DNA of 8,835 bases. Origin: SLFT01 sp964493075. GTDB taxonomy: Bacteria; Hydrogenedentota; Hydrogenedentia; Hydrogenedentales; CAITNO01. Shown piece by piece: positions 5,333-8,835 of the stretch (position 1 is the stretch's first letter; every line of letters begins with the position of its first letter). Where the stretch lies: assembly GCA_964493075.1 (NCBI GenBank), contig CAZBNU010000176.1, positions 1-8,835 on the forward strand, given 5' to 3'. Made by a program: the position numbers and the translations under genes. Under the pieces are notes generated by a model. It saw only the letters and a program-made list of their open reading frames with translations, searched no databases and was not told where the DNA came from.

Positions 5333-6595
5333 ATGAAATTCCTACGCGATTTAACAGACAAGCAAGCGCCCCTTTTCGAGAAAGGCGGCAAACTTGAGTT
5401 CTTCTATCCACTCTACGAGGCGATAGATACCTTTAACTTTACGCCAGGCAAGGTGACTGGCAACGCGCCTCATGTGCGTGATGCCCTTGATTTGAAACGG
5501 TTGATGATGACCGTGGTCATAGCGTTATTCCCGGCGATACTGGTCGGTTTGTGGAATGTTGGATTTCAGGCTAACGCTGCCATGGCGGCAGGGGCTGATC
5601 CCGAAGGTTGGCGTGCTGCCCTTATTGGTATGATGGGGCTTGGATTCGATCCCGGAAATCCCCTCGCCTGCTTCATCCACGGCATGCTGTATTTTTTGCC
5701 GATATTCGTTGTGACCTTTGCGGTAGGTGGCGGTATTGAAGTACTGTTTGCCATGATCAACAAGCATGAGGTGAATGAAGGATTCTTTGTTACGGGATTT
5801 CTTATTCCGCTCATTCTGCCGCCGACGATTCCGTTGTGGCAGGTGGCGTTGGCGACGGCATTCGGCGTTATCATCGGCAAGGAAGCATTTGGCGGCACGG
5901 GGATGAATATTTTCAACCCTGCGCTGGTGGCCCGTGCTTTCCTGTATTTTGCTTACCCAGCCCAGAACTCCGGCGAAGACGTCTGGACGCCTGTCACTAC
6001 GGCTACTGTTGACGGGTTCAGTGGCGCTACGTTGTTGGCACGCGTTGCCGAAGCCGCACCCAATGAAGAAGGCAATGCATACCTGGGCGCCATTGAGGCC
6101 ATGAAAGTGAATGGTGACCCGGTTAGTTGGTTTGATGCGTTTCTGGGTTCTGTTCCCGGTTCCATAGGAGAAACCTCTACACTGGCCTGCCTTTTGGGTG
6201 CTGCCTTGCTGATTGTCACCGGCGTGGCCTCCTGGCGGATTATGGTTGCCATGGTGGGTGGTGGTCTCGCGATGACGCTGATTTTGAACCTTGTGGGTTC
6301 GGAGACCAACGAGATGATGAATCTGCCCTTTCAGTGGCATTTCGTTATAGGCGGGTTTGCTTTCGGTATGGTGTTTATGGCTACGGAGCCAGTTACTGCC
6401 GCCTACACACAGATGGGAAAATATGTTTATGGTGCGGGCATCGGCATTATGGCGGTGCTTGTTCGTGTTGTAAATCCTGCATTTCCCGAAGGGGTGATGC
6501 TTGCCATATTATTTATGAACCTCATGGCCCCTTTGATTGACCATGTGATAGTTTCCAGACATATCAGCAGGAGGGTCGCGCGCAGTGCAGTATAG
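5333..6595 (+). CDS. nqrB: Na+-translocating NADH:quinone oxidoreductase subunit B
   Basis: NqrB is a membrane core subunit that carries covalent FMN, binds riboflavin and takes part in quinone reduction and Na+ transfer. The 420 residues begin MKFLRDLTDKQAPLFEKGGK and show about ten hydrophobic segments, among them roughly 57-76, 113-140, 151-181, 284-299, 304-322, 336-353 and 365-384. The flavinylation motif is DGFSGAT (227-233), with T233 the FMN-ester Thr (T236 in Vibrio). VGGGIEVLFA (131-140) lies at the quinone/inhibitor region, with the conserved Gly pair and Glu. IGKEAFGGTGMNIFNPALVARAF (181-203) is also typical. A few residues (around 221-226) are inserted before the FMN motif relative to Vibrio. 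The 3' end overlaps nqrC by 11 bases, so the two are probably translated together. Confidence 0.97.
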   Translation: MKFLRDLTDKQAPLFEKGGKLEFFYPLYEAIDTFNFTPGKVTGNAPHVRDALDLKRLMMTVVIALFPAILVGLWNVGFQANAAMAAGADPEGWRAALIGMMGLGFDPGNPLACFIHGMLYFLPIFVVTFAVGGGIEVLFAMINKHEVNEGFFVTGFLIPLILPPTIPLWQVALATAFGVIIGKEAFGGTGMNIFNPALVARAFLYFAYPAQNSGEDVWTPVTTATVDGFSGATLLARVAEAAPNEEGNAYLGAIEAMKVNGDPVSWFDAFLGSVPGSIGETSTLACLLGAALLIVTGVASWRIMVAMVGGGLAMTLILNLVGSETNEMMNLPFQWHFVIGGFAFGMVFMATEPVTAAYTQMGKYVYGAGIGIMAVLVRVVNPAFPEGVMLAILFMNLMAPLIDHVIVSRHISRRVARSAV

Positions 6596-7346
6596 TATGA
6601 AATATATTTTTGGATTTGCCGCTGCAGTCTGTCTTGTGTGTTCGATACTGATTTCCGTTGCGAACGTCGGACTGCGTGAACGGCAGGAAATGAATAAACT
6701 TTTGGACAAACAAAAGAGCGTTCTTCAGGCTGCCTGGCTGGTGGAACCGGGTGAAAAAGTAGATGCTGAGCGCGTGGATGAAATCTTCGCAAATATTGAG
6801 TCGCGTTTACTTGATTTGACCAGCGATACCCTGTTGGATGAAGCGGCATTGGCGGCATTTGACGAGAGCAAAGCACCTATGTCGCCTGCGCCAGAAAACA
6901 ATGCTGGCATACTGGAAGTTCCAGAACGCGTGAAGATTTATGAAGTGCGTGACGGTGACAAGATTTCCATGTTGGTGCTGCCTATTGTGGGAAAAGGGCT
7001 TTGGTCTACTATGAAGGGTTTTCTGGCTCTGGATGCGGACGGACGTACCATACGCGGCCTTACGTACTATGATCAGGCTGAAACCCCGGGCCTGGGTGGC
7101 GAAGTGGATAATCCCCGCTGGAAAACGCTCTGGAAGGGACGCGTAGCCTATGATGAAAACTGGAAGCCGGTTATTGAAGTGATTAAGGGTCCTGCTGGTA
7201 GTGTTGAGGAAACACCCCATAAGGTGGATGGGCTTAGCGGTGCTACGCTGACGAGCCGCGGCGTAACAAACATGCTGCAGTTTTGGCTTGGCGAAAACGG
7301 TTACGCGCCTTTCCTGAAATCATTCAGCGAAGGCGGGAGGGCATAA
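6585..7346 (+). CDS. nqrC: Na+-translocating NADH:quinone oxidoreductase subunit C
   Basis: NqrC is anchored by one N-terminal helix and holds a second covalent FMN in a periplasmic domain, relaying electrons within the complex. The 253 residues have a membrane helix at about 7-28, then a soluble domain. VKDGDK-like RDGDKISMLVLPIVGKGLWSTM (122-143) and LTYYDQAETPGLGGEVDNP (159-177) are strongly conserved family blocks. The FMN motif is DGLSGAT (215-221), with T221 the attachment Thr (T225 in Vibrio). The GTG at 6585 is chosen because AGGAGGG (6569-6575) lies 9 bases upstream; the next in-frame ATG (6597) would be 21 bases away. It overlaps nqrB by 11 bases and is 4 bases from nqrD. The SRGVTN segment after the FMN site differs from the SNGVQ of Vibrio. 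Confidence 0.96.
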   Translation: MQYSMKYIFGFAAAVCLVCSILISVANVGLRERQEMNKLLDKQKSVLQAAWLVEPGEKVDAERVDEIFANIESRLLDLTSDTLLDEAALAAFDESKAPMSPAPENNAGILEVPERVKIYEVRDGDKISMLVLPIVGKGLWSTMKGFLALDADGRTIRGLTYYDQAETPGLGGEVDNPRWKTLWKGRVAYDENWKPVIEVIKGPAGSVEETPHKVDGLSGATLTSRGVTNMLQFWLGENGYAPFLKSFSEGGRA

Positions 7347-7350
7347 TACA

Positions 7351-7980
7351 ATGAAAATGAATCGAAAAGAACGGGAAGCATTGGTAGACCCCTTGTTCGA
7401 CAATAATCCTATTGCGCTTCAGGTGCTTGGGATTTGTTCGGCCCTTGCAGTGACCACAAACATGGCGACTGCATTGGTGATGAGTATGGCAGTGCTATTT
7501 GTGACGGCAGGCAGTTCGACGGTGGTCAGTTTCCTGCGCAATAACATTCCACCGAGTATTCGCATTATCGTGCAGCTGTCCATTATTGCATCCTTTGTAA
7601 TACTAACAGATCAGATACTCAAGGCATATCTCTTTGACATTAGCAAGCAGTTGTCGGTTTTTGTCGGACTGATTATTACCAACTGTATCGTGATGGGCCG
7701 TGCTGAAGCGTATGCGATGCAGAATGGACCGTGGCTGAGTTTCCTAGATGGCGTGGGCAATTCCCTGGGCTACACCATAGTGCTCGTGTGTGTTGGATTT
7801 TTTCGCGAACTGTTCGGAGCCGGTTCCCTGTTTGGCTTTGTCATATTGAAACCGGTGACAGCAGGCGGTTGGTACGAGCCCAACGGATTGATGCTGCTTG
7901 CGCCGAGTGCCTTTTTTCTGATCGGTGTTTTTATTTGGGTACTTCGCGTGTGGAAGCCCGAGCAGGTGGAGAATTCATGA
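7351..7980 (+). CDS. nqrD: Na+-translocating NADH:quinone oxidoreductase subunit D
   Basis: NqrD is an integral membrane subunit that, with NqrE, forms the pseudo-symmetric core holding an intramembrane [2Fe-2S] centre. The 209 residues contain about six hydrophobic segments. DNNPIALQVLGICSALAVTT (17-36) and DISKQLSVFVGLIITNCIVMGRAEA (96-120) are near identical to the family. C29 and C112 are the two iron-sulfur ligands, at the same numbers as in Vibrio. LFGAGSLFGFVIL and GGWYEPNGLMLLAPSAFFLIG (172-192) complete the match. GGGAGG (7335-7340) lies 10 bases before the ATG, inside the end of nqrC. One base separates its TGA from the nqrE ATG, indicating tight co-expression. Confidence 0.97.
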   Translation: MKMNRKEREALVDPLFDNNPIALQVLGICSALAVTTNMATALVMSMAVLFVTAGSSTVVSFLRNNIPPSIRIIVQLSIIASFVILTDQILKAYLFDISKQLSVFVGLIITNCIVMGRAEAYAMQNGPWLSFLDGVGNSLGYTIVLVCVGFFRELFGAGSLFGFVILKPVTAGGWYEPNGLMLLAPSAFFLIGVFIWVLRVWKPEQVENS

Positions 7981-7981
7981 T

Positions 7982-8596
7982 ATGGAACATTATTTAAGTC
8001 TTTTCGTTAAGTCCATATTTGTTGAAAACATGGCATTGGCCTTTTTCCTGGGCATGTGTTCCTTTCTGGCTTGCTCCAAAAAGGTGGAAAACGCCTTTGG
8101 CCTTGGGCTCGCCGTTACGTTCGTGCTGACCATTACCGTCCCCATCAATTACCTCATTTACAATTATCTGATGGCGCCGGGCGCCATGGCGTGGATTCAT
8201 TCATCGCTGGGTAATGTGGATATTTCATTTTTGTATTTCCTGAGTTTTATCGGCGTTATTGCTGCCATCGTGCAAATCGTCGAAATGGTGCTGGATAAAT
8301 ACGTGCCGAAATTGTATGCGGCCTTGGGCATATTCCTGCCGCTGATTGCCGTGAACTGCGCCATATTGGGTGCGTCCCTGTTCATGGTGGAGCGTTCCTA
8401 TAATTTGGGTGAGAGCGTGGTATATGGTTTTGGTTCTGGTGTAGGCTGGGCGCTTGCGATTACTGCACTGGCGGGTATTCGTGAGCGCATGCATTACAGC
8501 CATGTTCCCGCCGCATTGCGTGGGCTTGGTATTGCTTTTGTGTTGACCGGGTTGATGGCGATTGGATTTATGGCCTTTTCAGGCATTCAGTTATAA
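7982..8596 (+). CDS. nqrE: Na+-translocating NADH:quinone oxidoreductase subunit E
   Basis: NqrE is the membrane partner of NqrD and supplies the other two cysteines of the shared [2Fe-2S] centre. It has 204 residues from the ATG at 7982; the frame is open further upstream within nqrD, but the family starts at MEHYLSLFVKSIFVENMA, and GGTGGAG (7965-7971) lies 10 bases before this ATG. Six hydrophobic segments are visible. FFLGMCSFLACSKK (21-34) holds C26, and LPLIAVNCAILG (119-130) holds C126 (C120 in Vibrio). The offset is due to about six extra residues in the loop near 65-78. ESVVYGFGSGVGWALAITALAGIRE (144-168) and the FMAFSGIQL ending match the family. It is 21 bases upstream of nqrF. Confidence 0.97.
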   Translation: MEHYLSLFVKSIFVENMALAFFLGMCSFLACSKKVENAFGLGLAVTFVLTITVPINYLIYNYLMAPGAMAWIHSSLGNVDISFLYFLSFIGVIAAIVQIVEMVLDKYVPKLYAALGIFLPLIAVNCAILGASLFMVERSYNLGESVVYGFGSGVGWALAITALAGIRERMHYSHVPAALRGLGIAFVLTGLMAIGFMAFSGIQL

Positions 8597-8617
8597 CAGA
8601 TAGAGGAGACTACCTTC

Positions 8618-8835
8618 ATGGGCGGTCTGATTACCATTGTAATGGGTGTGGTTATGTTCTGCGGCGTTGTGTTGTCGCTGGTGGGTGTACTGCTCGTTGC
8701 CAAGGCAAAATTAGTGCCTTCGGGTGATGTGCGTATTCTTATCAATGATGACGAAAGCAAGGCGCTGACCACGCCCGCAGGCAGCACGTTGCTCAATACC
8801 CTGGCAGCGAACAAGATATTTATTCCATCTGCATG
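8618..8835 (+). CDS. nqrF: Na+-translocating NADH:quinone oxidoreductase subunit F, N-terminal fragment
   Basis: NqrF is the NADH-oxidising entry subunit with one membrane helix, a [2Fe-2S] ferredoxin domain and an FAD/NADH reductase domain. Only 72 codons are in the window. They show the N-terminal helix (about 3-28), the KAKLVPSGDVRILIND stretch at the start of the ferredoxin domain, and the ANKIFIPSA segment directly before the Cys-rich cluster loop, where the window ends. GAGGAG (8603-8608) lies 9 bases before the ATG. The cluster cysteines and the FAD domain lie beyond the right edge. The truncation is the window boundary, not a broken gene. Confidence 0.94.
   Translation, partial: MGGLITIVMGVVMFCGVVLSLVGVLLVAKAKLVPSGDVRILINDDESKALTTPAGSTLLNTLAANKIFIPSA

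Noticed and set aside
5525..6340. A 271-codon minus-strand frame antisense to nqrB
   Set aside because: nqrB is certain over this region and the antisense product looks like a mirror of a hydrophobic gene, with no recognisable protein.

Overview
The window is a bacterial chromosomal segment with about even base composition, clear Shine-Dalgarno sites and sigma70-like promoters. It holds the 5' five and a bit genes of a Na+-translocating NADH:quinone oxidoreductase operon (nqrABCDE and the start of nqrF), preceded by a small hemerythrin gene, an SDR-family epimerase/dehydratase gene and a divergent Na+/solute symporter gene. The host is a Gram-negative bacterium. NqrC and NqrE carry sequence flavours (for example SRGVTN in NqrC and a slightly longer NqrE loop) that differ from the Vibrio type. 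I cannot decide between a proteobacterium and a PVC-group bacterium from sequence alone.

Layout. Positions 1-1843 (minus strand) encode a sodium:solute symporter (SSS/SLC5 family) that runs off the left edge; it carries an unusual periplasmic insert between TM6 and TM7. Positions 1844-2270 are a divergent intergenic region with two small inverted repeats and a promoter pointing right. Positions 2271-3173 encode an NAD-dependent epimerase/dehydratase-like protein. Positions 3289-3717 encode a single-domain bacteriohemerythrin with its own promoter; one of the seven expected iron ligands is replaced by Gln. Positions 3718-3943 are the nqr promoter and leader. Positions 3944-8835 are nqrA, nqrB, nqrC, nqrD, nqrE and the N-terminal 72 codons of nqrF, closely packed or overlapping.

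How the genes fit together. Nqr oxidises NADH, reduces quinone and exports Na+. The divergent symporter would spend that Na+ gradient on solute uptake. The hemerythrin would bind or sense O2 or iron near a respiratory operon. The functional link between these three is inference from position only.

The most notable signal is in the nqr leader, downstream of a strong promoter (TTGATT, 17 bp, TATAAT). A perfect 9-bp inverted repeat (3826-3834 with 3882-3890) encloses nested stems with a GGAGG in the apical loop. The same 5' arm can instead pair, with one bulged base, with the nqrA ribosome binding site (3933-3942). Two mutually exclusive pairings, one covering the nqrA Shine-Dalgarno, are what a riboswitch-like or attenuating leader would show. 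A 26-codon ORF in the leader ends just inside nqrA, so translational coupling is an alternative or additional mechanism.
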